Source: Streptomyces toyocaensis
GTDB lineage: Bacteria > Actinomycetota > Actinomycetes > Streptomycetales > Streptomycetaceae
Assembly: GCF_000725125.1 (NCBI RefSeq)
Contig: NZ_JFCB01000005.1
Location: forward strand, 124,001 to 188,000
Direction: 5' to 3'
DNA: 64,000 nucleotides
Shown: piece by piece, positions 35,677-43,643 of the stretch
Position numbering within the stretch: position 1 is the first letter of the stretch
Layout of the letters: each line of letters starts with the position of its first letter
Program-made: the position numbers and the translations under genes
Notes under the pieces: generated by a model
What the model was told of the DNA's origin: nothing
Database searches by the model: none
What the model saw: the letters and a program-made list of their open reading frames with translations, nothing else

Positions 35677-37015
35677 GGGCGGGCCCTCCTGCCGCTCCTG
35701 TATCGGGCTTGCGTGCAGCGGCAAGCCAGGCTTCTGCGGCGGTCAGGCCGGTTCCGGCGAAGCGCCAGTGGGAGAGGACGAGCACGGTGTCCGGGTCGGG
35801 CAGTGGGTGGCCGGCCTCAGCCGCACGTTCGCGGGTGAGGGCTTCGTTGTGGTCGGCGCGTTCCTGGCGGAGGGCGCCGAGGGTGACGGAGTAGGCGCGG
35901 GACTTGGTGGAGAAGTGGCCGCGGAAGCCGAGCATGTGGGCCCACTTGCGCAGGCGCAGGTCTTCGAGTTCGGGCAGGGCGCCGAGGTGCCAGCAGGTGA
36001 GGATCATGCGCCGGGCATGGTCGGTGACGCCGGAGCCGATCAGGTCGGTGATCGGGTTGCGGATGGGGCGGTCCAGGGTGCCTGCGGTCTCGGCGCCCTT
36101 GGTGGCGTACTTGGCGATGTAGGTGGCCACGGCGCGGCTGGAGAGCTCCGAGGTGCCAGCGAAGTCGGTCGAGCGGATGGGGCGGATGTCGAGCTGTTCG
36201 CCGAAGCGGAAGGCGTACGCGTGGCCGTCGAGGACGAGGCCGGGTGTCTCGGCGAGGCGGGCCGCCGAGCGGATCGCGTCGGTGAGCAGTTCGGTCGTGG
36301 CCCAGGCCGGCGGGGCATCCTCGGCGCCGTCCGGGCCGTCGAGGCGGATGACAGCATGGAAGTGGACGGCGCCGCGCCGCTGGTACTCGGCGACCTTGGC
36401 GTAGGAGACCTTGAGGCAGTGGCGCAGTTCCGAGCGGCCGATGCCTGCGCGGGAGACGAGTTGCTGGCGTAGGTAGGTGGTGAAGCGGCCCCATAGTGCC
36501 CCGGCGTGTGCGTTCCACAGGACGGCCGCGCGGTAGTCGTAGCGGTCCGGGTCCAGGGGCGTGCCGAGGGCGGGGTCGTCGTCCGGGTGGAGGCGTCCGC
36601 AGCGGCACCGGCCGCCGCCGGGGCGGTTGTGGACGGGGCCGAAGGACGGGGCGGTGAAGGTGGCGAAGACGCGCGGGTGCTGGGCAACCGACGGCCCGAT
36701 GCCCTTGCCTCCGCTCAGGCCGGCCGTGACGAGGTGGAAGGTGTCTTTGCGGTACACCTCGGCGCAGGTGGCGCACCGGGTGGCGCGGCGGTTGTTGCAG
36801 CGGATGAGGAGTTGTCCGGCCGGAAGGTCACGGTCGACGACTTCCCGGACGATCTCACCGGTGGCGGCGTGGACGTCGAGCCGGTGGCCCTCCATCCGTA
36901 CGGGCCGCTCGCAGCCGCCGAGGCGCTGGATCTGGTGGGCGTAGGCGCTGAGGTCGCCGTGCCGGGCGAGGGACGCCAGATGACGGATGGCTCCTGCCGG
37001 AGCCGTGGAGTGCAT
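35669..37015 (-). CDS. RepSA-like rolling-circle replication initiator
   Basis: A 448-residue replication initiator for the excised element. CNNRRATRCATCAEVYRKDT is a zinc-finger-like Cys cluster. GAVHFHAVIRLDGP (about residues 219-232) is the HUH motif that holds the metal, and AVATYIAKYATKGAET (about 294-309) is the Tyr motif with the nicking tyrosine. This is the RepSA/Rep family of pSAM2-like AICEs. Overlap with xis supports co-expression. A candidate origin-like inverted repeat lies just upstream. Confidence 0.92.
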   Translation of the reverse strand: MHSTAPAGAIRHLASLARHGDLSAYAHQIQRLGGCERPVRMEGHRLDVHAATGEIVREVVDRDLPAGQLLIRCNNRRATRCATCAEVYRKDTFHLVTAGLSGGKGIGPSVAQHPRVFATFTAPSFGPVHNRPGGGRCRCGRLHPDDDPALGTPLDPDRYDYRAAVLWNAHAGALWGRFTTYLRQQLVSRAGIGRSELRHCLKVSYAKVAEYQRRGAVHFHAVIRLDGPDGAEDAPPAWATTELLTDAIRSAARLAETPGLVLDGHAYAFRFGEQLDIRPIRSTDFAGTSELSSRAVATYIAKYATKGAETAGTLDRPIRNPITDLIGSGVTDHARRMILTCWHLGALPELEDLRLRKWAHMLGFRGHFSTKSRAYSVTLGALRQERADHNEALTRERAAEAGHPLPDPDTVLVLSHWRFAGTGLTAAEAWLAAARKPDTGAAGGPAHG

Positions 37016-37066
37016 GTGCGGTTTCCTCCTGGCAGCGAAGTCGGGGGGTCGGAGCGATCAGCCCCG

Positions 37067-37098
37067 CCCGCACTGTCGAGGGGGCTAAACAGTGCGGG
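37067..37098. repeat. Inverted repeat upstream of rep
   Basis: CCCGCACTGT (37067-37076) and ACAGTGCGGG (37089-37098) are perfect 10-bp arms around a 12-base centre, 50 bp upstream of the rep start. It may be a terminator of the spd genes, a rep operator or part of a double-strand origin. Confidence 0.65.
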
Positions 37099-37126
37099 CA
37101 AGCCGGGCGGGCAGAAGGCGATGAGG

Positions 37127-37432
37127 TCAGCGGCGGTGGAGAAGGGAGCGGAGGACGACGGCGCACACGGCCACGGACGCGGCCGTGATGGCGACGGCGA
37201 GGAGCATGGAGACCAGGACGGCGCCGACAACCAGGACCACGGCGGTACCGCAGCCGACGAGGGCGAGTGCAGCACCAGGGGTCAACTGGACAGCCGGGCG
37301 GGACGGCGCCGGGGGCACGGGGGCCGGCTGCGGAGTCATAACAGCCGGAGTGATGGCGGTCGGCTCGACGACGGTGGGCGGGGTGACCATGCCGGTCGGC
37401 TGGGGCATGGTCGGGATCTTCGGCTGGAACAT
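37127..37432 (-). CDS. SpdD-like spread/transfer protein
   Basis: A 101-residue product from the ATG at 37432. The N-terminal half is Pro/Thr/Val-rich (MFQPKIPTMPQPTGMVTPP), the C-terminal half a long hydrophobic segment (ALALVGCGTAVVLVVGAVLVSMLLAVAITAASVAVCAVVL) ending in Arg/His. This architecture and place between rep and the other small tra genes match SpdD of pSAM2-type elements, which helps element spread within recipient mycelium. Confidence 0.78.
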   Translation of the reverse strand: MFQPKIPTMPQPTGMVTPPTVVEPTAITPAVMTPQPAPVPPAPSRPAVQLTPGAALALVGCGTAVVLVVGAVLVSMLLAVAITAASVAVCAVVLRSLLHRR

Positions 37433-37452
37433 GAGCGGGTCTCCCTTCGCGG

Positions 37453-37608
37453 TTACTTGACGGCGGTGTCGATGACGGGGGCCAGCAGACTGTCGGCGAT
37501 GAGGTAGCCGCCGAGAAGCAGGACGGCGATGAGCCACCAGGGCGGGCGGATGAGCTTGACGCCGAGGACTCCGACGACGAGCAGGGCGAGCCAGAGCGGA
37601 ACGTCCAT
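37453..37608 (-). CDS. Tiny membrane protein of the transfer operon
   Basis: A 51-residue product starting MDVPLWLALLVVGVLGVKLI. Two hydrophobic helices are separated by RPPWW and the tail is ADSLLAPVIDTAVK. It lies 20 bp upstream of spdD in the same direction. Small hydrophobic genes at this position are typical of spd (spread) operons. It is too short for many gene finders, but has proper codon use and a ribosome-binding site. Confidence 0.7.
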   Translation of the reverse strand: MDVPLWLALLVVGVLGVKLIRPPWWLIAVLLLGGYLIADSLLAPVIDTAVK

Positions 37609-37623
37609 GGCGGTGGTCTCCTG

Positions 37624-37803
37624 TCAGGCCGAGCAGCGGTGGGTGCGGGCGGCGAGTTCGGCCGCGGCGCGGCTGTCGTACTCGGCGGAGAAGTCGCAGC
37701 GGGGCGCGGTGCAGGCGGCCAGGTGGCGGTTTCGGCCGCGGTCGATGTAGGAGGCGACGTTGACGGGGCCGATGCGGCGGACGTTGCGGAAGCGCGGGTT
37801 CAT
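37624..37803 (-). CDS. Mobile element transfer protein (small, Cys/Arg-rich)
   Basis: A 59-residue protein beginning MNPRFRNVRRIGPVNVASYI. CTAPRCDFSAEYDSRAAAELAARTHRC holds three cysteines and a His, resembling a small zinc-binding unit. Proteins of this pattern are a recurrent part of Streptomyces transfer operons, usually annotated mobile element transfer protein. It is 15 bp upstream of the tiny membrane gene and 15 bp after the DUF2637 gene in the same operon. Confidence 0.75.
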   Translation of the reverse strand: MNPRFRNVRRIGPVNVASYIDRGRNRHLAACTAPRCDFSAEYDSRAAAELAARTHRCSA

Positions 37804-37818
37804 GGTGGTGCTCCTCCC

Positions 37819-38520
37819 TCAGAGGTGTGCGGCGACGGATGCGGTCATGGACGGAGGCAGGCCGAGCCGGGCGCGTACGGTGTCGGGATCGGCGGGGTGG
37901 CCGGTGGTCGAGCGGTGTTCGTCAGCCAGTGCCCGGACGCGGTCGACGAGGGCGGGCGGAAGGGCAACGGCCTGAGCAGGTGCCGGGGTCGAAGCGGCAA
38001 CCGGTGCGGCGACAGGTTCGGGGACGGTGAGCGGGGCCGGGAGTGCGTCCCGATCGGGCACCTCCACGGCGACGGGTGGGGCGGGGCGCGGCTCCGGTTC
38101 CGCGTCCGTGGTCGATGCGGCCGGCTTGCTCGGCTCTTCCTGAATGTGTGGTGCGTGGGCTAGGAGGGTTCCGCCGAAGAAGGCGACGGCGGGCCAACCT
38201 GCGACCGTGACGCGGAGCCAGGCCGGTACGTCGTCCAGGTCGAGGAGTCCGGCCGTGGCGACGTTGGCGCCGAGGGACGCGGCCAGGGCGATCAGGAACC
38301 ACAGCCGCGGGCCACCGGCCGCCTGTCCTGCTCGCTGCGACTGACGCATCCGGCGCCATGCAGCCACCAGGAGCAGATCGACGCTCACGGGGTAGGCCCA
38401 CGCTTTCCAGCCCGCCTGTCCGGCCGCTGCAGCGAGGTCGTGCAGGTGGGAGAAGGACAGGGCACCGGCGATGACGGCTTGAACGATCACGGCGTCTACG
38501 CGGGCCAGGTGAGCACGCAT
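37819..38520 (-). CDS. DUF2637 membrane protein (Spd/transfer associated)
   Basis: A 233-residue protein with four hydrophobic helices in residues 8-125 (VDAVIVQAVIAGALSFSHL, AWAYPVSVDLLLVAAW, LWFLIALAASLGANVATA, VTVAGWPAVAFFGGTLLAH), the DUF2637 pattern. The rest is a Pro/Ala-rich cytoplasmic tail with a helical end (PPALVDRVRALADEHRSTTGHPADPDTVRARLGLPPSM) that looks like a DNA-binding winged-helix remnant. DUF2637 proteins are common in AICE and plasmid transfer operons. A GTCTAG sequence sits just before its ATG (38524-38529). Confidence 0.85.
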   Translation of the reverse strand: MRAHLARVDAVIVQAVIAGALSFSHLHDLAAAAGQAGWKAWAYPVSVDLLLVAAWRRMRQSQRAGQAAGGPRLWFLIALAASLGANVATAGLLDLDDVPAWLRVTVAGWPAVAFFGGTLLAHAPHIQEEPSKPAASTTDAEPEPRPAPPVAVEVPDRDALPAPLTVPEPVAAPVAASTPAPAQAVALPPALVDRVRALADEHRSTTGHPADPDTVRARLGLPPSMTASVAAHL

Positions 38521-38605
38521 CGACTAGACTCCTTCCGGTTTCGGGCACGGGAGGGGTAGGGACATGGCGTGAGGCGGTCACGCCGGCCGTGGGAGGGGGA
38601 GCGCG

Positions 38606-39970
38606 TTACTCGGTCACCGGACGAGCGGCCGGGGCACCCGAGGGCGAGGACGCCTTGGTCGCCTCGGTGGCGACGACGGGCCGGAAGGCGTCAAGCCGGG
38701 GCAGTTCCGGTACCAGGGCGGCGGTGTCACGGCAGACGGCCGCAGCGTCGTCGAGGGTGAGGTGTGGTGAGCGGACGCGGGACCAGCCGCCGGAGGAGTC
38801 ACCGACGACGGCGACACCCGGCCGGTCAGCCGGGATCGAGGTCGCGGCCAGGGCCGCCTCTGGGGAGACGTCGGCCAGCGCCATGTTCGCCGAGGACTCG
38901 TCGTTGACGCGGTGGCAGACCCGGCCGGTCAGCTGAGCGCGGAGCATCGTTGCGCCTTTGCCGAGTTCGGAGCCGAAGCGCTGGCCGCACACCTCCAGGT
39001 AGATGCCGGCCGCGCGGCCGAGCTGGGCGAGGCGGATGAGCTTGGTGACCATGGCGTCCCGCCGTTTCTCGTCGTCTTTGTTCGCGGCAAGGAAGAGTTC
39101 TGCCACTTCGTCGACGACGATCACGACCGGCACCGGCCGTACATCGTCCGGCAGCCCCCACACGTCCGAGGTGAGCACGGCGTCCGGGCCCGCCACGCTC
39201 GAGAGCCCGATCAGGCGGAACCGTGCCTCCATCTCCTCCAGCAGGGCGTCGAGGAGATCGTTGGCCCGGTCCGGCTGGTCGGCGAGGGCGGACAACCGGG
39301 GTGCGAACGGCGCCAGTTCCACGCCCCATTTGCAGTCGATGCCGACGAGCACGACCGGTTGCCGGGCCAGGCCACACAGCAGGTTGCGCAGGTAGACGGA
39401 CTTGCCGGACTGCGTGGCACCGAGAATGAGTTCGTGCGGCACGGTGCGGAAGTCCCGGACGTGCCATGCCCCGTCCTCCCGTAGGGCGAGAGGCAGGCGA
39501 AGCGGGCCGTTCGTCTGCCGACGCCGGGCGGGACGAACCTCGGCGAGTACGTCCCAGCCGACCAGGCGCAGTTCGAGGCGTCCCGGCTTGGTGGAGCGGA
39601 CGTGCACGGCGTGAGCGCCCCAGGCGTGCCGTAGTCGGTCGGCCGAGGCGGTGAAGTCCTCGGGCGCCTGCCCGGCCGCCAGACGCAGCCGCATTACGAG
39701 ACCGGATCCGGTCGGCCACGGCAGCGAGTGACGAGGAGGTACGGGAGCCGCCTGCCACCCCACCACCCGGGCCGTGGCCCGGCGGATGGCCGAGGCGGGA
39801 ACCGTCAGACCACACGCATCCATCGTCGCCCGATATGAGGTGAGCACCCGCAGCGCGACGGCCGGGTACCCGATAAGCCACCAGAACAGGACCGGCAGCC
39901 GACGGCGGAGCACAAGCAGCGCGGCCAGGACCAGCAGGACCGCTAACAACACACGGACGATGTCAGCCAT
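38606..39970 (-). CDS. traB: FtsK/SpoIIIE-type conjugal DNA translocase TraB
   Basis: A 454-residue ATPase that moves double-stranded element DNA between hyphae. Two N-terminal membrane helices (IVRVLLAVLLVLAALLVL and VLFWWLIGYPAVALRVL) anchor it. The motor domain has Walker A LGATQSGKSVYLRNLL (about residue 191) and Walker B VPVVIVVDEVAELF (about 275), followed by RLAQLGRAAGIYLEVCGQRFGSELG. This is the single transfer protein typical of Streptomyces conjugation. It lies in one leftward operon with the Pra-like gene (5 bp away) and the spd genes. Confidence 0.93.
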   Translation of the reverse strand: MADIVRVLLAVLLVLAALLVLRRRLPVLFWWLIGYPAVALRVLTSYRATMDACGLTVPASAIRRATARVVGWQAAPVPPRHSLPWPTGSGLVMRLRLAAGQAPEDFTASADRLRHAWGAHAVHVRSTKPGRLELRLVGWDVLAEVRPARRRQTNGPLRLPLALREDGAWHVRDFRTVPHELILGATQSGKSVYLRNLLCGLARQPVVLVGIDCKWGVELAPFAPRLSALADQPDRANDLLDALLEEMEARFRLIGLSSVAGPDAVLTSDVWGLPDDVRPVPVVIVVDEVAELFLAANKDDEKRRDAMVTKLIRLAQLGRAAGIYLEVCGQRFGSELGKGATMLRAQLTGRVCHRVNDESSANMALADVSPEAALAATSIPADRPGVAVVGDSSGGWSRVRSPHLTLDDAAAVCRDTAALVPELPRLDAFRPVVATEATKASSPSGAPAARPVTE

Positions 39971-39975
39971 GGCCG

Positions 39976-40323
39976 TCAGCCCTGAGCCGGTGCAGCCGCG
40001 CTGACCATGACAGCGTCGGCCCGGTAGGCGATGCCGTGCCGGGCCCGCCCGCCGAACTCGCTCTCCCAGGGCCGGGCCACCAGACCCGACAGGAAGACCG
40101 GTGCGCCCATCACCAGGCCGTCACCGATGCCCTGTTCCGGGATGGTGACCTTGACCATGTCCGAGCCGCCGGCCGCGATGAACACCAGCTCCAGCGTCAT
40201 GAGCCGCTGATTGGTCACCGGGTCCACCGCGACCTCTCCGGTCTGCCGGTCCCTCACCTTGACCTCGGGCAGCTTGGTAACGAGGAGCGTCGCGTCCGAA
40301 GTGTCCACGGGGATGACACGCAT
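39976..40323 (-). CDS. Pra-like activator of element replication/excision (tentative)
   Basis: A 115-residue beta-rich soluble protein: MRVIPVDTSDATLLVTKLPEVKVRDRQTGEVAVDPVTNQRLMTLEL, then VKVTIPEQGIGDGLVMGAPVFLSGLVARPWE. Proteins with this pattern stand directly upstream of traB in many Streptomyces elements and are often named replication, integration and excision activators after pSAM2 Pra. The domain has an OB-fold look but I see no catalytic motif. It is the first gene of the tra operon and follows two copies of the GTCTAG-type operator. Confidence 0.65.
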   Translation of the reverse strand: MRVIPVDTSDATLLVTKLPEVKVRDRQTGEVAVDPVTNQRLMTLELVFIAAGGSDMVKVTIPEQGIGDGLVMGAPVFLSGLVARPWESEFGGRARHGIAYRADAVMVSAAAPAQG

Positions 40324-40374
40324 TTCAGAACCTCACTGGGTTGTGGGCACCGGTCGCCCGGCACCGCGTGAATT

Positions 40375-40429
40375 GAGTACCCCCCTAGACAGCACAGGGG
40401 GACGCCCCCGACTGTCTAGGGGGGTATAC
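40375..40429. promoter_or_regulatory. Paired operator sites before the pra-tra operon
   Basis: Two 16-bp sites, 40375-40390 (GAGTACCCCCCTAGAC) and 40414-40429 (GTCTAGGGGGGTATAC), face each other 39 bp apart. Each has one perfect CTAGAC/GTCTAG half-site and a degenerate partner, and matches the palindrome found before two other element genes. They lie 52-106 bp upstream of the leftward start. Confidence 0.72.
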
Positions 40430-40456
40430 GAGTGTGTCTCGGCGCCCGCCGACGCC

Positions 40457-41281
40457 CTACGGCAGCGCCCAGTGAAGGACGGTGGCGTCGTCCCGTGCCT
40501 TGCCGCGCGGCCAGCGTCGGCCGTCGGGGTCGCCGGCCTCGGCTTCGCGTACCCGGCGGATCAGTTCGTCCGGCCCGGAGGAGGAGTCGAGGACGGTCAG
40601 GGTCTGCCGCCAGTCGTCGAGGCCGAAGCGGTCGACGAGTCGCGTTGCGCCGTCGCTCATCAGCGTCACGGATGCCAGCGACTCAAGCGGCACCCGGCCT
40701 GTCAGGGCGTGTTCGGCCGCCCGCGGGTCGGGACCCGCAATCCAGAAGCCGCCCGGCCGGTTACGGAGCCCTGTCAGGGCGTCCCGATACTCGGCGAGCG
40801 CGGCGGAGTGTTCAGGCGAGCCGGTGGGCAGCGCGTCGACCGGCCCGCGCAGCCGCTTGCCTACGTCGTCCAGGCGCCGGTCGGTGACCACGTCCACACT
40901 CCCGCTCCTGTCGGCGAGGAGGAGCGAGGAGTCACCGAGGACGAGATACTCCAGGGCTCCCCCACCGGCCCGTGCGGCGATCACCGTGCTGGTGGGACTG
41001 GCCCGGTAGGTCAGATCGCAACTGTCCTCGTGCAGGGCCCGGACGAGGCCGATGGAGTCGGCCAGGCAGTCAGCGAGCGACCGGGCCGGCTGCACGGTGA
41101 TACTGCGCAGCAGCAGGCCGCCCAGCGTCGAGGAGAACCAGGCGACGCCATGCGTACACCCGGTCTCGGCGCCGCCGACGCCGGCACCGTCGAGGAGGAC
41201 CGCCGCGCCGGGAGCGGAAGCGGCGAAGTCCTCGTTCTGCCGGCCCGGTTCGGCGGGTAGCGAGGCGAGGGTGATTCTCAC
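40457..41281 (-). CDS. PP2C-like protein phosphatase of the element
   Basis: A 274-residue PP2C-type domain starting at GTG: VRITLASLPAEPGRQNEDFAAS, LLDGAGVGGAETGCTHG (metal-binding Asp-Gly region), LEYLVLGDSSLLLADRSG, and VTLMSDGATRLVDRFG with a further Asp and RDDATVLHWALP at the end. These match the DG, GDS and SDG/DD motifs of Ser/Thr phosphatases. It begins inside the end of the upstream HTH gene (GTGA overlap), so the pair are co-translated. A phosphatase in an AICE regulator block is unusual; its substrate may be a switch protein of the element or host. Confidence 0.78.
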   Translation of the reverse strand: MRITLASLPAEPGRQNEDFAASAPGAAVLLDGAGVGGAETGCTHGVAWFSSTLGGLLLRSITVQPARSLADCLADSIGLVRALHEDSCDLTYRASPTSTVIAARAGGGALEYLVLGDSSLLLADRSGSVDVVTDRRLDDVGKRLRGPVDALPTGSPEHSAALAEYRDALTGLRNRPGGFWIAGPDPRAAEHALTGRVPLESLASVTLMSDGATRLVDRFGLDDWRQTLTVLDSSSGPDELIRRVREAEAGDPDGRRWPRGKARDDATVLHWALP

Positions 41282-42129
41282 GCCGGTGTGTCCTCGTCGT
41301 GCCGGTACAGGGGGCAGAGCAGCTCGACGGACTGCGGTTCGCTGGTCTCGGGGTCGTACTCGACGCCCACCAGCGTGGAGAAGCGGCGGTCCCCCACCTG
41401 CCCCCACAACGTGTTGAGGTCGTTGGCGAGCAGCTGCACGACACCGAGGGAGCCTTGCGTATGGACACCGGCGATGGCGAGCAACGTGCCGGAGCCGTCC
41501 GGGCGGGACAGTCGGCCGAGGTATCCGACGTCATACGGACGGGCCGGATCACTGTCCTGGCCCGACCGGTGCACGGCGCCGGTACGGCGGTCCACCACCG
41601 TCCAAGGCCCGTCTTCCGCGCGCTCCCAGCGCAATACGGGATCCTGCGCGTACGTCTCCCACATCTCCTGAGACATGCGCGGCCCGCAGACGACGACCAG
41701 GCCGTCCCGGTTGAGGTCGATCTCACCGCTCACCGGTACGTGTTCCGACGTGACGTCGAGCCCGTACGACCGCGCCAGGTCTTCCAGTCGCTTGCCGGAA
41801 CTGACGTCGTCCACGGCGACGACCGTGCGCCCGCGCTCGTCGTCACGCCGCAGCGGAGTGGCGACCGTGACGGCGCCCCGTCCGAGGAAGGCGCCTTCCG
41901 GCGCCGGACCGGTGTGCCGGATCTGGTGAATGCGCCCGCGGCTCAGGCCAGCCTTGGCGGCGATCTGCGCGTACGACAGTCCTTGCGCGTGGAGGTCCTG
42001 GACCACTCGCCGGCGGAGCCGGGCCAGCTCGGTCACCTCTTGCTGCGCGTCGGCCAACCGGGTCGTGACCTCGCGCAGGAGCAGGTACGGATCATCAATC
42101 GCCATGATCCGTTGCAGCTCGTCCGACAT
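41278..42129 (-). CDS. HTH-containing regulator with unknown C-terminal domain
   Basis: A 283-residue protein from ATG 42129 behind a strong GGAGGTGAGG site. A helical N-terminus (DELQRIMAIDDPYLLLREVTTRLADAQQEVTELARLRRRVVQDL) leads to a helix-turn-helix GLSYAQIAAKAGLSRGRIHQIRHTG (about residues 48-72). After it come a Rossmann-like stretch (TVVAVDDVSSGKRLEDLARSYGLDV, DGLVVVCGPRMSQEM) and a domain with LAIAGVHTQGSLGVVQLLANDLNTLWGQVGDRRFSTLVGVEYD. The latter recalls nucleotide- or effector-sensing domains, but I cannot name it. The gene follows a perfect 16-bp palindrome. Confidence 0.7.
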   Translation of the reverse strand: MSDELQRIMAIDDPYLLLREVTTRLADAQQEVTELARLRRRVVQDLHAQGLSYAQIAAKAGLSRGRIHQIRHTGPAPEGAFLGRGAVTVATPLRRDDERGRTVVAVDDVSSGKRLEDLARSYGLDVTSEHVPVSGEIDLNRDGLVVVCGPRMSQEMWETYAQDPVLRWERAEDGPWTVVDRRTGAVHRSGQDSDPARPYDVGYLGRLSRPDGSGTLLAIAGVHTQGSLGVVQLLANDLNTLWGQVGDRRFSTLVGVEYDPETSEPQSVELLCPLYRHDEDTPA

Positions 42130-42156
42130 GACCTCACCTCCTAGCAGTAACCAGGA

Positions 42157-42172
42157 GTCTAGGGCCCTAGAC
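42157..42172. promoter_or_regulatory. Perfect palindromic operator GTCTAGGGCCCTAGAC
   Basis: A 16-bp perfect palindrome 28 bp upstream of the leftward HTH gene. It is the best example of the GTCTAG-N4-CTAGAC family repeated in this element. Confidence 0.8.
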
Positions 42173-42304
42173 GGTATGGGCGGGAGACGCCGTCCCGACC
42201 GAACGCCAATCACGTAAAACCTGGCCCGCCGCCGAGGAACACCCCGGGGACTCACCCGCCACTACCCGTGAAACGACCACACGGCGCGGCCTACCAGAGG
42301 ACGG

Positions 42305-42694
42305 TCACACGCCCTCCCGCGCGAGATCAGCCCACACCGAGCGACCCTCCGGCCAGGCCTTCACGCCCCAGTCCTTCGCGCAGGCCGCGATCATCCGCAA
42401 CCCGCGGCCGCCCTCTTCCTGGCCAGTCGCATCACACAGGTGCGGTACGCAGTCGCCGCCCTGGTCGACCACCTCGATGCGGACGAGGTCGTCGCCGAGG
42501 CCAAGCACGACGAGGAACCAGCCTCCGACTGAGCCACTGAGCGTGTGGCGCACGGCATTGGTCGCGAGCTCGCTCACGACCAAGATGGCATCGTCGGTGG
42601 GCCCCTGTTCTTGCAGTAGGGCAGCGATGAAATGACGGGCATGTGCCACTTCCTCAGGCAGCCCACGGAAGGCACGGCACCACTTGGAACGCAT
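42305..42694 (-). CDS. HATPase_c anti-sigma-like serine kinase domain protein
   Basis: A 129-residue GHKL ATPase of the RsbW/SpoIIAB class. The N-box is VVSELATNAVRHTL, the G1 box IEVVDQGG and the G2 box EEGGRGLRMIAACAKDWGVK. Such small Streptomyces proteins are very numerous and often encoded next to XRE/DUF5753 regulators, as here. It could bind a sigma or anti-sigma factor, or serve the adjacent regulator. The start is directly after an operator copy at 42713-42728. Confidence 0.85.
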   Translation of the reverse strand: MRSKWCRAFRGLPEEVAHARHFIAALLQEQGPTDDAILVVSELATNAVRHTLSGSVGGWFLVVLGLGDDLVRIEVVDQGGDCVPHLCDATGQEEGGRGLRMIAACAKDWGVKAWPEGRSVWADLAREGV

Positions 42695-42712
42695 GGGACT
42701 CTCCTCACCTAT

Positions 42713-42728
42713 ATCTAGGGGGCTAGAC
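42713..42728. promoter_or_regulatory. Palindromic operator ATCTAGGGGGCTAGAC
   Basis: One mismatch from GTCTAG-N4-CTAGAC. It lies 19 bp upstream of the leftward HATPase start, overlapping where a promoter or leader would be. Confidence 0.72.
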
Positions 42729-42791
42729 AGCCCAGCGGCAGAGTATTCCCATGCGCGACCGCCAGGCCAGGCATTGTGAGGAATTATTCCT

Positions 42792-43643
42792 CTAAGGGGT
42801 GACGGCGTCTCCCAAGTCGCGGAACTCCTTCATCACGAGCAACAGCAGCTCCCGCACCTCGTCACCGAAGACCGCGGCCTGCTCGAAGCGGCCGAACGTC
42901 TCCTCGTACGAAGCAACTTCATCAGCATCGCCGGACACGCGCTCACTGCTGAAGGTCTCCACCACGACGGCCCGCCGATCGCACAACGTGAACCCGTGGC
43001 GCGGCAGGACCGGCACCGGCCGCCGCCAGGGGATGACTCCGAGCCGTACCGTGCTCAGACTCTCGACAGCCAGCAACCGGTCGAGCTGAGCAAGCATGAG
43101 AGCCGGGGTACCGGGCCAGGTCCGCAACACAGCTTCCGTCAGAACGAACACCGACTCCCGCCCCGGCTCGTACAACACGCTCTGTCGTTCCACGCGAGCA
43201 GCAACAGCCCTGCCGACTTCCTCAGCCGTTGCGGTCGGCGCACTCGCGAAGACGTGCCGGGCATACTCCGCACTCTGCAGCATGGCCGGGAGAACGACAC
43301 ATTGGAACGACCGCACCAATTGAGCGGACCGAACCTCTTCATCGACCGTCATGCCGACTGAAGTAGCGCCGTCCGCCAGTTGGTCAGAGTCGGACGCAGC
43401 CTCCACCGCGGCCAGGAGCTCCCGGACTTCCCCCACAGTCGACTCGTCGAGGCCGAGGGCACGCGAGAGCCTGTCGAGTACATCGGCACTCGGAACCATG
43501 CGCCCGGTCTCGACTTTGGACACGGTCGGCTGTCCCACTCCAGCCCGCTGGGCCAACACGGCACCCGTCAGGCCGGCCTCTGCACGAAGCCCGCGAAGAC
43601 GTGCCCCGAGCACCCTGGTCCGTTCCCGCCGTTCACTCCCCAT
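42792..43643 (-). CDS. XRE-family regulator with DUF5753 domain
   Basis: A 283-residue DNA-binding protein. The N-terminal HTH is RVLGARLRGLRAEAGLTGAVLAQRAGVGQPTVSKVETGRMVPSADVLDRLSRAL (residues 10-63). The C-terminal DUF5753 (Scr1-like) domain contains LVRSFQCVVLPAMLQSAEYARHVFAS, VAARVERQSVLYE and VRLGVIPWRRP. These regulators act with small DUF397 or HATPase partners and control development or element functions. Being the rightmost regulator of the AICE core it is a good candidate for the master repressor that replaces KorSA, which is not seen here. Confidence 0.88.
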   Translation of the reverse strand: MGSERRERTRVLGARLRGLRAEAGLTGAVLAQRAGVGQPTVSKVETGRMVPSADVLDRLSRALGLDESTVGEVRELLAAVEAASDSDQLADGATSVGMTVDEEVRSAQLVRSFQCVVLPAMLQSAEYARHVFASAPTATAEEVGRAVAARVERQSVLYEPGRESVFVLTEAVLRTWPGTPALMLAQLDRLLAVESLSTVRLGVIPWRRPVPVLPRHGFTLCDRRAVVVETFSSERVSGDADEVASYEETFGRFEQAAVFGDEVRELLLLVMKEFRDLGDAVTP

